A program made the translations under genes and the position numbers. Under the pieces are notes generated by a model. It had not been told where the DNA came from. It ran no database searches and worked only from the letters and a program-made list of their open reading frames with translations. 64,000 bases of DNA from Planctomycetota bacterium (GTDB lineage Bacteria; Planctomycetota; Planctomycetia; Gemmatales; Gemmataceae). The stretch lies in contig JACPZP010000179.1 in NCBI GenBank assembly GCA_016195405.1, positions 1 to 64,000 of the forward strand. Reading direction: 5' to 3'. Below are positions 17,831-27,783 of this stretch, piece by piece. Each line of letters opens with the position of its first letter. Position 1 is the first letter of the stretch.

Positions 17831-18415
17831 TTATTCCAGCTTGAGATTCAAGCACCAAAAGGCTGCCAGCGGAACGAGCGGCCACATCAGCAGGACCAAT
17901 CCGAAGGTGTGCGTCCAGGGTCGTGGCCGCCACAATGTCAGCAGATTAACGAAGATGAGCAAAGCCGCGATGCTGCCAAGCGCGATCATGCAGAAGATGT
18001 AGCCGCTGACGAGACTCTGAATGATCCCGTGCCCGGTCAGGAATTCGGGAGCGGCGCCGGCGCCCTTCCACGCAAGATAGCCGGTCAGGCCCAGCGCGCC
18101 GAGCCACGACAGGCCGACGAGCCATTCGCCAGCCGTCAATCCTTGCTCGCGGCCAAGAACGCGCTGGCCGGCTTGAAAGATGGGCCAAAAAAGCAGAATG
18201 CCGATGGGCAGGAAAAGGTGAAAGGGAATCGTTTTTGCGAAAGCTTGCAAAAGCGGTGAAGCCGATTCACTGGCAAGTACGCGCACGCCGCTAAAATCCG
18301 CCAACATCGCGGAAATGCCGGCGCCGGCGCAAATCAGCAGGTAGTCCAGAAGCCGGGGACGCGTGCCTTGCGGCTGGACCGGTGACCGGAATTCCTTGGT
18401 GCTCTCGACGCTCAT
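17831..18415 (-). CDS. Hypothetical integral membrane protein
   Basis: A 194-residue protein with about four to five membrane helices, among them FHLFLPIGILLFWPIF, WLVGLSWLGALGLTGYLA, FCMIALGSIAALLIFVNLL and FGLVLLMWPLVPLAAFW. An AGAGG site precedes the ATG at 18415. The overall look is of a Yip1/YIP-like small polytopic protein, but no diagnostic motif was recognised. It is probably co-transcribed with the C1-pathway gene that begins 14 bases downstream. Confidence 0.75.
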   Translation of the reverse strand: MSVESTKEFRSPVQPQGTRPRLLDYLLICAGAGISAMLADFSGVRVLASESASPLLQAFAKTIPFHLFLPIGILLFWPIFQAGQRVLGREQGLTAGEWLVGLSWLGALGLTGYLAWKGAGAAPEFLTGHGIIQSLVSGYIFCMIALGSIAALLIFVNLLTLWRPRPWTHTFGLVLLMWPLVPLAAFWCLNLKLE

Positions 18416-18491
18416 TGGGGTTGCCTCTTGAAACTCTTGGAGTTATTCGGAAGTAATTCTTTAGCATTTATCCAATCCACGGAAGTTCGTC

Positions 18492-19421
18492 ATGAAAAGC
18501 TTGGGCGTGTTCATTCTGTCGTTCTTCTTGGGTCAGGGGGACTTTGAAAAGACGGAGCCGCTTGATGCCGGCAAGCATACGCGTACGATCGAAATCGCCG
18601 GCGTCCAGCGCAGCTTCATCGTCCATGTACCGGCGACGTATGATCCGCGCAAGCCGACACCCCTGGTGTTGGCGTTGCACGGCGCCACCATGACGGCGTC
18701 ACTCATGGAAAGCTTCACCGGACTCAACAAGAAGGCCGACGAGGCCGGCTTCATCGTCGTCTATCCCAACGGCACCGGCCCGGGCAATCTGTTTCTGACT
18801 TGGAATTCCGGCGGCTTCGCTCCCGCCCTCGCTAAGAAGAAGCCCGACGACGTCGCCTTCATCGCCAAAGTGCTCGACGACGTCGAGAAAGTGGTGAACG
18901 TCGACAAGAAACGCGTCTTTGCCTGTGGTTTGTCCAACGGCGGCATGATGTGCTACCGCCTCGCCGCCGAATTGTCCGACCGCATCGCCGCCATCGCCTC
19001 TGTCGCCGGCACCATCGCCATCGAAAAACCCGAACCGAAGCGGGCCGTCCCCGTGTTGCATTTTCACGGCACCGAAGACAAGCTCGTTCCCTATTCCGGA
19101 CCCGACAAGAAAGTCGCGGCGGTCATGAAATTTGCCGGCGTCGAAGACAGCATCAACGCCTGGGTCAAGCTCGACGGCTGCGACACCGAGCCGAAGATCT
19201 CGGTTCTGTCCGCCAGTACAGATAAGCACGAAGTGACCCGCAAAGTCTACAGCGGCGGCAAGGACGGCGCGGAAGTGGTGCTCTACGTCGTCGAGGGCGG
19301 CGGCCACACCTGGCCCGGACGCCCCTTCGGCGGCGGCAACCTCCTAGGCGCTTATACGCTCAATATCAACGCCAACGATCTGATCTGGGAGTTCTTCGAA
19401 CGGCATCCGATGAAAGAGTGA
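18492..19421 (+). CDS. Secreted esterase of the LpqC / PHB-depolymerase family
   Basis: A 309-residue alpha/beta hydrolase with a short signal-like N-terminus (MKSLGVFILSFFLGQG). Motifs: LVLALHGATMTAS (oxyanion region), nucleophile elbow CGLSNGGMMCY, HFHGTEDKLVPY with the catalytic Asp, and VEGGGHTWPG with the catalytic His. This set is typical of LpqC-type polyhydroxybutyrate depolymerases and feruloyl esterases. Exported action on plant phenolic esters or polyesters is plausible. It is flanked by unrelated genes on the opposite strand. Confidence 0.87.
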   Translation: MKSLGVFILSFFLGQGDFEKTEPLDAGKHTRTIEIAGVQRSFIVHVPATYDPRKPTPLVLALHGATMTASLMESFTGLNKKADEAGFIVVYPNGTGPGNLFLTWNSGGFAPALAKKKPDDVAFIAKVLDDVEKVVNVDKKRVFACGLSNGGMMCYRLAAELSDRIAAIASVAGTIAIEKPEPKRAVPVLHFHGTEDKLVPYSGPDKKVAAVMKFAGVEDSINAWVKLDGCDTEPKISVLSASTDKHEVTRKVYSGGKDGAEVVLYVVEGGGHTWPGRPFGGGNLLGAYTLNINANDLIWEFFERHPMKE

Positions 19422-19436
19422 CCGTTGTCCATGCCG

Positions 19437-20552
19437 TTACCTCATCATCGCCCGAAAATCTTCGAATAAATACGTGCTGTCGTGCGGTCCGGCGGAGGCT
19501 TCGGGATGATACTGCACGCTATAGATCGGCAGCCGGCGATGGCGCAGGCCTTCCAACGTGCCGTCGTTGAGATTGATGTGCGTTGCCGTCACGTCCATTG
19601 GAAGTGATTCCGTACTCACGGCGAAACCGTGATTCTGCGTGGTGATTTCGACGTGGCCCGTTGCCTTGTTCAGAACGGGATGGTTGGCGCCGCGATGGCC
19701 GAATTTAAGCTTGAACGTCTTCGCGCCAAGAGCCAAGCCGAGAAGCTGATGTCCCAGGCAGATGCCGAAGATTGGCTTCTTGCCGATCAGCTGGCGCAGC
19801 GTGTCGACCGCATAGGAAAGTGGTTCGGGATCGCCCGGACCGTTCGAGAGGAAGATGCCTTCGGGGTTCAGATTGAGAATTTCTTTCGCGGACGCCGTGC
19901 CGGGGACGACCGTGACGTCACAGCCGATTTGCGTGAGACACCGGAGGATATTCCACTTCATGCCGAAATCGAGCGCGACTACGCGATGCTTGCGCCCGCC
20001 CGGTTTCAGTTCCTGCGATGCAAACGGGCTGATGAAACCTTCCCGCCAGGCGAACGGCTTCTCCGGCATGACCGACCGCGCCAGATCCCGGCCAACGATG
20101 CTCGGCAGATTCTTCGCTTTCTTGGCGATTGAGGCATCGTCGAGATCGATGGTCGACAGGATGCCGTTCATCGCCCCGCGCACCCGCAGCCGCTTCACCA
20201 GGGAGCGGGTGTCGATGCCCTCGAGGCCGATGATTTGATGTTCAATGAGATGGGCTTCCAGCGTTTCATGCGAGCGGAAGTTGCTTGGGACACGTGTCAG
20301 CTCGCGGATGATGAAGCCTTCGACCTGGGGCCGGCGCGATTCACGATCCTCGGCATTGACGCCGTAGTTGCCGATGAGCGGATAGGTCATGGTGACGATC
20401 TGGCCCTTATAGGACGGATCGGTCAGAACCTCTTGATAGCCGGTCATGCTCGTGTTGAAAACGACTTCGCCCGCGGTCTCGCCGGAAAAGCCGAAACCGC
20501 GGCCGGTGTAGACGGTTCCATCCTCGAGCGCGAGTTTTGCCGGGGGCAACAT
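19437..20552 (-). CDS. carA: Carbamoyl-phosphate synthase small subunit
   Basis: Glutaminase subunit that supplies ammonia to CarB for carbamoyl phosphate (arginine and pyrimidine synthesis). The N-terminal domain has LEDGTVYTGRGFG, FNTSMTGYQEVLTDPSY and GIDTRSLVKRLR. The C-terminal class I glutamine amidotransferase has LSNGPGDPEPL, the nucleophile Cys in FGICLGHQLLG, and the YHPEASAGP His/Glu pair. Of two ATGs the second (20552) is preferred, because a GAGGGA site lies 6 bases before it, whereas the first ATG directly abuts that site. carB is not in the window. Confidence 0.96.
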   Translation of the reverse strand: MLPPAKLALEDGTVYTGRGFGFSGETAGEVVFNTSMTGYQEVLTDPSYKGQIVTMTYPLIGNYGVNAEDRESRRPQVEGFIIRELTRVPSNFRSHETLEAHLIEHQIIGLEGIDTRSLVKRLRVRGAMNGILSTIDLDDASIAKKAKNLPSIVGRDLARSVMPEKPFAWREGFISPFASQELKPGGRKHRVVALDFGMKWNILRCLTQIGCDVTVVPGTASAKEILNLNPEGIFLSNGPGDPEPLSYAVDTLRQLIGKKPIFGICLGHQLLGLALGAKTFKLKFGHRGANHPVLNKATGHVEITTQNHGFAVSTESLPMDVTATHINLNDGTLEGLRHRRLPIYSVQYHPEASAGPHDSTYLFEDFRAMMR

Positions 20553-20715
20553 TCCCATTCCCTCGAATCGTTCGCCTTACAATAGGATTGTATTCGGTGG
20601 CGTCAACCGCCGCATTGCAGAACTGGCAGCCGCGCATGCAAAAGGAAAATTGCCGTAGCCGTGACATATCACGTCGCGTCGCGCTTTGGTAAGGTGAGGA
20701 ATGAGAGGATCATAC

Positions 20716-21051
20716 ATGGCCGAGAACCAGCCCGAGTACGTCATGCAATCCCCATCGGGAGGGTGGCGCGTCGCCGGCACGCGCGTATCCCTCGATTCCG
20801 TGGTGTATGCCTATTGGTCGGGCAGGCTTCCGGAAGCCATCGTGGCCGATTTTCCCCTGTTAACCCTGGAAAAGGTTCACGGCGCCATCGCTTTCTATCT
20901 GCGCCACAGGGCCGCCGTCGATCAATTCCTTTCCGACCAAGACGCGCGCTGGCAGCAATTTCAACAGGAAAGCGCCGCCCGGCACGGCCCCTTGCTTGAG
21001 CGCATTCGGCACGCCGCCAGACAGCCCACTTCGGCTGGGAGCCATTTGTGA
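20716..21051 (+). CDS. DUF433-type antitoxin
   Basis: A 111-residue protein with the DUF433 core WRVAGTRVSLDSVVYAYWSGRLPEAIV.DFP and LEKVHGAIAFYL, a small winged-helix fold found as the antitoxin of DUF5615 PIN-like toxins. The ATG at 20716 has an AGAGGA site at the right distance; an ATG 15 bases upstream is also possible. The TGA stop overlaps the GTG start of the toxin (GTGA), the usual coupled arrangement. It would bind and neutralise the toxin and autoregulate the operon. Confidence 0.82.
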   Translation: MAENQPEYVMQSPSGGWRVAGTRVSLDSVVYAYWSGRLPEAIVADFPLLTLEKVHGAIAFYLRHRAAVDQFLSDQDARWQQFQQESAARHGPLLERIRHAARQPTSAGSHL

Positions 21052-21404
21052 GCCGGCCTCGATTTCTGGCAGACGAGGACTTACGTTTCGAAATCGTCCT
21101 CGCCATCCGTCGCTTGGAGCCAGCCGTTGAGATCGCCACCGTAAGCGAACTTGGTCGATCAGGATCGTCGGATGGTGATATCCTAGAGTTCGCTCATGGG
21201 CATGATTTGCTGGTTGTTTCCCACGACGTTAACACGATGAAGGCAGAAGCCGAGTCACGAATTGCGGATGGCCGCGCAGTGACAGGAGTTTTCCTCGTCG
21301 CTCAGCGCTAGCCCACGCGTCCGGTTGCGGAATCGATCGTAATGATATGGACGGCATCTGAGGCAGAAGAATGGGTTAATCGCATCGTATTCCTGCCGTT
21401 TTGA
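21048..21404 (+). pseudogene. DUF5615 PIN-like toxin, interrupted by an amber codon
   Basis: The first 87 codons (GTG at 21048) encode the PIN-like core: RFLADEDLRFEIV with the acidic residues, GRSGSSDGDILEFA and LVVSHDVNTM. A TAG at 21309-21311 follows VFLVAQR, just where family members have a Tyr. Reading through, the same frame continues for 30 more codons with PTRPVAESIVMIWTASEAEE and ends in a normal VFLPF before TGA at 21402. The truncated protein keeps the catalytic part but loses the last helix and strand. It is probably an inactivated toxin, unless amber suppression or a sequencing error is involved. Confidence 0.8.
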
Positions 21405-21442
21405 GAAAACCTAGGATTTCGCCGCTTGTCTCAAAAAGGCGC

Positions 21443-24400
21443 TCACTTCACGCGATGATACTCTCGATCCGCCGGATCATCGCTCACCGTCCATAGCCGG
21501 CCATTGTGGAGGAACATTCGCCGCTGCTCCTCGAGATTGAGGGGGCGAGCGCCGACGCGGCCGAAGACGCCGATTTGGTTGCCGCTTTCATCGACAGCCC
21601 GGTCGCGATCCAGGCCGCGCGCGATCGACAGGGCATGGCCGCCTTCCGGGATGGGATAGGTAGCGATCAACTGCGGCGTAGGACGCGGACTGAAGCCGAT
21701 GTTGCCCGGCGTGTCCGGAGAAGTGAGCTGCACCACGCGCAGGCCGTTCTTGCCGTCTGCCAGGTAGGCGAACTCGCTCACGTAGGTGATGCCGAGCTTC
21801 ACGTCGTGCAGGTCGTTGATGCGGCCGCCGGCGGTGTAGACCTGGTCGATCTTCGGCCTGGCGGCATTCTCGATGTTGAGGATCACCAGGCCGCGCTTGC
21901 CGGCGGCGACGTAGGCATAGGTGCGGGCCAGGTAGATGCTGTGGGCGTCCTCCATCGGCAAGATCGCGATGGGCATGGGCCGGGCCATGTCGGTGATATC
22001 CAGAACGTGGATGCCGTCTTCCGCGCAAACGTAGGCGTAGCGGAACTGCGTGGCCACCGCGTGGGCGTGATCCATGCGGACGATCGTGGTTATCTTCGGT
22101 TCCTTCGGGTTGTCGATGGAGACCACCGCCAGGCCGGCGTCGCACGTCACATAGGCGTAGGTGCCGACGATCGTGACCGCACAAGCGCCTTTCAGCATGT
22201 CATCGGGGTTGAAGGTCACGTCGCGCTTGAGGAAGTTATTGGTCGGGTTGCCGTCGATGGTGGTGGCCGCGCCAACGAGGATCAGACCTTCACATTTGTC
22301 GGCGACGTAGATGTAGCCGAACAGGCCGTGAATCTTCGGCTCCTCGTTGTCGGGATTCTGATTGCGCGTTGGATCAGGCGCGGGCGTGCAGGGGGCGGCG
22401 ACACCGGCGGCGTAGGCCGTCTTGACATAGAACTTCTGACCGATGGGCGAAACCGGCGCCGTCGTGATCCGCTCGGAGAACGACTTGTTGTCGATGAAGG
22501 CGATGTCGAAGACGCGCAGGCCGCCCTCGCCGCAGGCCGCGTAGAGATACTCGCCGCGATTCTGCACCTGCAAGATTTCCGCTTTCGTGCGCGGGTGCTT
22601 CAGCTTTTCGCCAATGTCGATGCCGGGGTGCTCGTGAGCGAACTCAAGCTTGCGGCCGTGCTTCTCGAATTTGGCGAAGTTATTCGGAAACGCCAGCTTT
22701 TGCAGGTTGCTGCCGATTACTGCTTGCGGCTCTTCCTGCTCGGTGACGATGACGGCGTGCAGGCCGTGCTCCCCGGCCGCCACCCAGGAAAATCGGCCAA
22801 TGAAGTTCACGTAGCCCGTGCCGTGCATGAGGAGCTGAGCAAGGATGGCGTTGTTGTCGTTGTTCTTGGAGACGTGGCAATCGGTGCAGGACCTAGTCTC
22901 GCTGCGGCCAGGCAGGTAAGCGGTTGCGGGATCGAGCGGTTTGCCCAATTTATCCACTGGAGGTCCGCCGCGGACGGTGTGCGGCACATTGCTGCTGAAG
23001 GCGATGCCCGACGGGCCGTCCGAGGAGATTGTCTGCTGCTGGATATAGATGTTATCGCGATTGCCGTTGTAACTGCCGACGTGGATCGCGCACGACGAGC
23101 GGGCCGGGCCGGTGCGATTGCCGGTGACGTCGCCGTCCTTGGCCAGCATGAAAACGTCGTCGCGCAAAGTCTGGAAGTTGTAGGCCACGTAGTTGCGGGT
23201 AACCTCGCCGTCGTTGTGCAAGCCGGGCATGCGTTTGTTCGCCTTCTGCGGCAAGTGGCAGCCGAAGCAGCTCGGATTCCACGACGAATGACATGCGATG
23301 CAGCTCATGTTCTTCTGATTATGAGCGCAGGCGTTCTCGTCATATTCGCCATCCGCCTTCTTCGGAACAGCGCCCCAGACCATCTTGTCGCTTTTCGCGG
23401 CTTCAAATCGGACCGTCTTAGCCAGGCTCGCCTTTTCGTTGTAGTGCGGGTGTCCTTCCGTAATCACGTCCTTCGTCTGCTTCACCACCCAGGCGAGATC
23501 TTTATCGACCATGGAGTTCTGAACGAGCAAGCCGCCGCGCCACTCGAAGCGGCGCTTGCCGAACGGCGTGCGCAAGGTTTTTAGGTCGCGGCCGCCCTCC
23601 TTGTTGAGCTGGGATGGCTCTTCGGATGCGGGGCCGCTCGTGCGCAGGGTCGCCTTCTTGGTTACGGTGCCGTGACAGTCGATGCACTGGATTTCGATGG
23701 CCGCACGCACTTCACCGTAGAGCTTCGAATTGCCGTGAACATCTTGGATGAAATGGCAATCGACGCAATGCATGCCCTTTTCGAGGTGGATGTCCATGAG
23801 GTGCACGGGGACGCCGTCGCGCTTGATCTTCGATTGCGGGCACTGCTCGAGCCTGTCGTTGCGGACGGTCGAGCGAAGCTCGGCCTGGATTTGCTCCGGC
23901 ATCTTCACAGCGTCCATCAGGTCCGGCGTGCCCACGTCGGTCAGCACTTTGCCCTTGTGGTCGAGATAGTTGCCCTGGCGGTCCTTCTTCCACACGGCGC
24001 GGAACACCCAGCCGTGGCCATGGAAATCCGCGAATTGGTTGTGCTTGAGCTGCGGATTCAGCTCCCAGACCTTATCGAGAAACGCCGGGTCGGACCACAA
24101 GCCGCGGGCGCTGGCCTCGTCCGGATTGTTCATGGCGGCGCGGGTCCACTCTTCGGCCGTCGGGTTTTTCTGGTTCTTAGGATACATGAACTCGCCGTCG
24201 GATTCCTCGTCCCACCACATGTAACCCAAGTAGCTGTTCATGACCGTCGTGCCGGGGTGAATGTGGCAGACGATGCACTGACTGCTCGGAATGGCGCGGG
24301 TGAACGCGTGATGGATCGGATGGCCGCGCTCATCCTGCGGGATGGTCGGGTCGGGGTTTCTTGAAAGGCCGAGGTTCCCGAAGCGCGCGTACGGTCCGGA

Positions 24401-25396
24401 ATGCACCGGCGAGCGGTCGTTGGCGTAGACAACGTGGCAGGCGGTGCAGCCTGAGGAGCGATAGTCGCCGGGGTGATCGTTGGTGCCCAGGAAATTCAAG
24501 GTCGGGTCGAGCAGCCGCGTGCGCAAAAGGCTGACGAATACGGGATCGGTGCGATTCTCGGTGCCGAGGCCGCGGACCGACAGTCTGGTTCGAGGCCGGC
24601 CGGATTCTTCCTCACGCTCCGGGATGCCGATCTCGGGACGGAAGCGGCCGCCGCGCTCGAAGATGCGCAGGATGTTGCTGGGCTGGCTCATCTCGAAGCG
24701 CGGCAACGGATCGAGATACGGCAACACGCCTTTCTTCTTGATCTCATATTCGTTGGGCGGCGGAATGGTTTGCAGCCGCTGCGGCACGCCGTGCATGCTG
24801 TAGCTTTCGCCGAAGCGGGCTCGCTTGATGGGGTAGGCGCCGTTGTTGTAGAGAGCGGAGCCCCAGAGCATGCAGCCGTGCGTCATCATGCTCATGCGGT
24901 TCTGCTCGACTTCCTTGCGATGGCAATTGCCGCAAGCAATGTGGGCGATGCGCAAATCGCCGGGGTTGACGAAGCGGATGAACTCCGGCGCCTCGTGGTT
25001 CAGAAGCGCGTAGGAGCGAACCGGATTGGCCGACGATTTCCAGGCGTCGGGAAAGCGCGGCCGGACATGGGCGATTTCCTTGCAGCCGGCATTCGGGTCG
25101 CCGCCGTGACAATCGACGCAGCCCAAGTGGAACGTTCGCACTGGCTTGTCAACCGGCGGGAAGTGCGGATCGTGGGCATGCTCGTGACATGCGATACAGC
25201 CGGCGCTCTTTCGGTCCGCGGCGACCCGATTCTGCTGAATGAGATCGACATTGCGCAAGTCGTCGGGCATGGGATACGGATCGACCTCGACGCGCGGCTT
25301 GAGAATCTGCTGGCCGAGTCCCGGCAAAACGAACGGCTGTGCGCCAACGAGCGCCAGAGCGCCTACGAACAGCGCGACTGAGATGCGGTTTCTCAC
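21443..25396 (-). CDS. Deca-haem c-type cytochrome with a C-terminal LVIVD propeller
   Basis: A 1317-residue secreted cytochrome. The GTG at 25396 has a GGAGG site six bases upstream and opens a signal peptide ([20 protein letters not shown]). Ten CxxCH haem motifs are visible: CIACH, CVDCH, CGNCH, CTACH, CIVCH, CVDCH, CIDCH, CIACH, CFGCH and CTDCH. The last third has about six LVIVD-type repeats ([46 protein letters not shown] and others), a beta-propeller of surface proteins. A beta-barrel gene ends 131 bases upstream on the same strand, suggesting a porin-cytochrome unit for electron transfer across the outer membrane. The electron donor and acceptor are unknown. Confidence 0.88.
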   Translation of the reverse strand: MRNRISVALFVGALALVGAQPFVLPGLGQQILKPRVEVDPYPMPDDLRNVDLIQQNRVAADRKSAGCIACHEHAHDPHFPPVDKPVRTFHLGCVDCHGGDPNAGCKEIAHVRPRFPDAWKSSANPVRSYALLNHEAPEFIRFVNPGDLRIAHIACGNCHRKEVEQNRMSMMTHGCMLWGSALYNNGAYPIKRARFGESYSMHGVPQRLQTIPPPNEYEIKKKGVLPYLDPLPRFEMSQPSNILRIFERGGRFRPEIGIPEREEESGRPRTRLSVRGLGTENRTDPVFVSLLRTRLLDPTLNFLGTNDHPGDYRSSGCTACHVVYANDRSPVHSGPYARFGNLGLSRNPDPTIPQDERGHPIHHAFTRAIPSSQCIVCHIHPGTTVMNSYLGYMWWDEESDGEFMYPKNQKNPTAEEWTRAAMNNPDEASARGLWSDPAFLDKVWELNPQLKHNQFADFHGHGWVFRAVWKKDRQGNYLDHKGKVLTDVGTPDLMDAVKMPEQIQAELRSTVRNDRLEQCPQSKIKRDGVPVHLMDIHLEKGMHCVDCHFIQDVHGNSKLYGEVRAAIEIQCIDCHGTVTKKATLRTSGPASEEPSQLNKEGGRDLKTLRTPFGKRRFEWRGGLLVQNSMVDKDLAWVVKQTKDVITEGHPHYNEKASLAKTVRFEAAKSDKMVWGAVPKKADGEYDENACAHNQKNMSCIACHSSWNPSCFGCHLPQKANKRMPGLHNDGEVTRNYVAYNFQTLRDDVFMLAKDGDVTGNRTGPARSSCAIHVGSYNGNRDNIYIQQQTISSDGPSGIAFSSNVPHTVRGGPPVDKLGKPLDPATAYLPGRSETRSCTDCHVSKNNDNNAILAQLLMHGTGYVNFIGRFSWVAAGEHGLHAVIVTEQEEPQAVIGSNLQKLAFPNNFAKFEKHGRKLEFAHEHPGIDIGEKLKHPRTKAEILQVQNRGEYLYAACGEGGLRVFDIAFIDNKSFSERITTAPVSPIGQKFYVKTAYAAGVAAPCTPAPDPTRNQNPDNEEPKIHGLFGYIYVADKCEGLILVGAATTIDGNPTNNFLKRDVTFNPDDMLKGACAVTIVGTYAYVTCDAGLAVVSIDNPKEPKITTIVRMDHAHAVATQFRYAYVCAEDGIHVLDITDMARPMPIAILPMEDAHSIYLARTYAYVAAGKRGLVILNIENAARPKIDQVYTAGGRINDLHDVKLGITYVSEFAYLADGKNGLRVVQLTSPDTPGNIGFSPRPTPQLIATYPIPEGGHALSIARGLDRDRAVDESGNQIGVFGRVGARPLNLEEQRRMFLHNGRLWTVSDDPADREYHRVK

Positions 25397-25417
25397 GACG
25401 ACCTCCGTGTGCACTTC

Positions 25418-25520
25418 GTTTAGCCGCGAGCCTGCGGCGAGCGCGGGCATGGTGCCATGCCGATGTCTCAAATTGTCTGCAAGGACCCGGTCCGCGCTCG
25501 CCGCAGGCTCGCGGCTAAAC
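25418..25520. repeat. Inverted repeat with 29-bp perfect arms
   Basis: Arms at 25418-25446 and 25492-25520 are exact reverse complements over 29 bases and begin GTTTAGCCGCGAGCC. The 45-base centre contains its own small palindrome GCATGG-TG-CCATGC. It fills the gap between the porin and cytochrome genes. It resembles a miniature palindromic element and would also form a strong RNA hairpin able to reduce read-through into the cytochrome gene. Confidence 0.85.
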
Positions 25521-25527
25521 CGGTGGG

Positions 25528-27621
25528 TCAATACGTGAACGCCACATCCACGAAAACGGCGAACAGGGGATTCACGGTGCTGCGCAAATTGTTGTAAAGG
25601 TCGCGAAATCCCTGGGCCGGGATCAGCGACGACACGCCCGCCTTCAGGATGATGTTGTTGCTAAGGAGCGGCCGATACTCGACACCCATGCTTAGGTCGG
25701 TGCCGATAGCCTGGGCGATCTTGGCCTGGTACGTCAAGGTTTGCAGAGGCGCGACGTTGTCGAACCAGAGGAAGTTGACGTTGTTGACAATGCGAAACTT
25801 GGGCGTCACTTCGAAGTCGACTCCGGCATTGACCAGGAACAAACCCGGGTTGACGAAGTTGCTCTGCCCTTGGATCTTGCTTGAGCGCAAATCAGGCAGC
25901 AGGCTCTCGCGATTGACCAGGTTGACGCCGAAGAGTCGAATCGCTTGCCGCTGCCAATAACTGAATTCGCCGCCGGCGAACTGGGGATTGTCGAAAATGG
26001 CGTCGAAGCCGCACGCATGGCTGTTTTTCGGATTGTTGTCGCCGGACGCCCAGAAAAACGACGTGCGGAAGCGGGCCCAGTCACGGTCGTAGGAAACTTC
26101 GAGCGCCGCCATTTGAGCGCTGATGTCCTGTCCTTGGTTGGCCAGCGGATTGAGCGAATCGCGACCCAGCGCCCAGTAGAACGCGTGGTCGATGTTAAAA
26201 CGGTTGATGTGGCCGTCGCCGGTCCAACCGAGATAGACGACGTCCAGGCCGTGGGGTGTAAAGACGCCGACCGGATCGGGACGGACCAAGACACTGTTGG
26301 TGTCGAAATGGAAGCTGGGGTCTTCGTGGTTATAGGCGAAGTTGAGCTGGGCGGTGTAACCGGGCCAAATGAAATCTTGGACATAGTAGTTGCCGATCAG
26401 CACTTGCTGGCCGCGGGTGTTGAAGCTGTTGAGTTCGCTGTTGGTGTCTTTTTCCTGTTGATTGAAGTAGGCGAGGTTGAACTGCTCGCGGTTGGAGTTG
26501 CGGTTGCCGAAGATACGCAGGCCGCGGTTGGTGTCGGCGAAGATGAAGCCCCGAAAATCGCTGACAAACGGTTGCGAGCCGATGCGCATCGACACGAAGT
26601 CGTAGTTGGGGCTGATGTCGGCCAGCTTGGTCTCAAAGAACCATTCCTGCAGCGACATGAAAGTTCGCCAACGCGTAGTGCCGCGGCGGACATCGGGGTT
26701 GACTACGGCCAGCTCTTCTAGATCCAAGTTGTTGATGTTGAAGATCGGCGTCACTTTGAATCGCCAATCCACGGGCCGGAAGGCGGCGTCGCCGCGAAAA
26801 AGATCGAGCGACAGAATGAAGAATTGATTGAATCCAAGCTGGTTGGGACGGCCGAAGAAAGGATCTTCAAACGGTCGCGCCGTGCTCTCAAACGGCGTGG
26901 TGGCGATGGGCACCAGACGCGGCTCGACGACGGTGCGAGTCGTCGCGGTGATCTCCAAAAACACGTTTTGCCCGATGATCGCGTAGTCGCCCTTGAGCAC
27001 GTTCTGGTTGTATGGGTCCCACCAGTGCCCCTGCTTGTAGAGGTAATCGTCCGCGATCGGATGGCCTTTGCCGTAGCGATCGTATTCCGGGAAGCCGGTG
27101 CGCCAGCGATCTTCCATAGGTATGAAGTGCGGGTCCGTAGACACGTCACGCGGCACCACGCTGGAGCGGCCGGTGAAGCCGTTGGGGGCGAAGATCGGCG
27201 TGAAGAGTCCGGAGATCGGGCCGGGCTCGGGACTGGTTTCAGGATTAGCGACCATCTGAGTGGCCGGGGCTGAGTCTTCGAAGCCCCGGACGGCCGGCAG
27301 GCTCACCGGCACACCGGGGCTTCGCAAAGCCTCAGCCCCGGCCACACCATGTGATTGCGCGGGCGTCTTGGCCGGCTCGGAGATTTGTGGAAGTTCCGGC
27401 AGGCTGGGAAGCTCCGGGAGGGCGGGTGGATCGTCGGCGGTCCGGGGAGCCGCGGGTTGGATGTTGTCGTTCTTCGCATCCTGTGAGCGCGAAACGCAAG
27501 CGGGCATTTTCACGGCGACTGGGGATGCGGACAGATGATACAGCCCGCAGACGGCGCCCACCAGCGCGGCAATCGTGCTGCCCCGGATCCACTTCGCTAT
27601 CGGGCTCGGCTTTCGAAGCAT
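25528..27621 (-). CDS. Outer-membrane beta-barrel protein, putative porin partner of the cytochrome
   Basis: A 697-residue protein with a signal-type N-terminus (IRGSTIAALVGAVCGLYHL), a Pro-rich linker (about residues 50-130) and a long region of alternating hydrophobic strands rich in Tyr, Phe and Asn. It ends in the outer-membrane sorting-type C-terminus FAVFVDVAFTY. Segments such as QLNFAYNHED and FRTSFFWASGDNN look like barrel strands and turns. No family name was recognised. It is transcribed just ahead of the deca-haem cytochrome, as in porin-cytochrome conduits. Part of the linker is encoded by a palindromic element (27260-27345). Confidence 0.75.
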   Translation of the reverse strand: MLRKPSPIAKWIRGSTIAALVGAVCGLYHLSASPVAVKMPACVSRSQDAKNDNIQPAAPRTADDPPALPELPSLPELPQISEPAKTPAQSHGVAGAEALRSPGVPVSLPAVRGFEDSAPATQMVANPETSPEPGPISGLFTPIFAPNGFTGRSSVVPRDVSTDPHFIPMEDRWRTGFPEYDRYGKGHPIADDYLYKQGHWWDPYNQNVLKGDYAIIGQNVFLEITATTRTVVEPRLVPIATTPFESTARPFEDPFFGRPNQLGFNQFFILSLDLFRGDAAFRPVDWRFKVTPIFNINNLDLEELAVVNPDVRRGTTRWRTFMSLQEWFFETKLADISPNYDFVSMRIGSQPFVSDFRGFIFADTNRGLRIFGNRNSNREQFNLAYFNQQEKDTNSELNSFNTRGQQVLIGNYYVQDFIWPGYTAQLNFAYNHEDPSFHFDTNSVLVRPDPVGVFTPHGLDVVYLGWTGDGHINRFNIDHAFYWALGRDSLNPLANQGQDISAQMAALEVSYDRDWARFRTSFFWASGDNNPKNSHACGFDAIFDNPQFAGGEFSYWQRQAIRLFGVNLVNRESLLPDLRSSKIQGQSNFVNPGLFLVNAGVDFEVTPKFRIVNNVNFLWFDNVAPLQTLTYQAKIAQAIGTDLSMGVEYRPLLSNNIILKAGVSSLIPAQGFRDLYNNLRSTVNPLFAVFVDVAFTY
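27260..27345. repeat. Palindromic element inside the porin coding sequence
   Basis: Outer arms GTGGCCGGGGCTGAG (27260-27274) and its exact complement (27331-27345), plus inner 11-bp arms CGAAGCCCCGG (27279-27289) and CCGGGGCTTCG (27314-27324). It is read in frame as part of the Pro/Ala-rich linker after the signal peptide. Confidence 0.85.
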
Positions 27622-27736
27622 GGCGCGTATCCCGGCCTGAAATGCGATTCCGCTATTTCGTCTTTATCGGGCGGACAATGGAGCGACCTTTAGGGTCGTG
27701 CCGGGAATGTGGATTGCGCGGAGGTTTAGGAAAGCG

Positions 27737-27783
27737 ACGACTTTGCCAAGTCGTGTTTTGTGACCCTTTTCTTTGGGAAAAGG
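27737..27783. repeat. Two small hairpins in the divergent porin/BBP7 intergenic region
   Basis: ACGACTT-TGCC-AAGTCGT at 27737-27754 and CCTTTTC/GAAAAGG at 27765-27783. The flanking genes diverge, so these are leader structures or operators rather than terminators. Confidence 0.45.

Noticed and set aside
21506-23584. Long open frame on the plus strand (692 codons) opposite the cytochrome
   Set aside because: It is antisense to CxxCH- and LVIVD-encoding sequence on the other strand, gives a low-complexity Val/Ala/Arg-rich protein with no motif, and is a by-product of high GC content.
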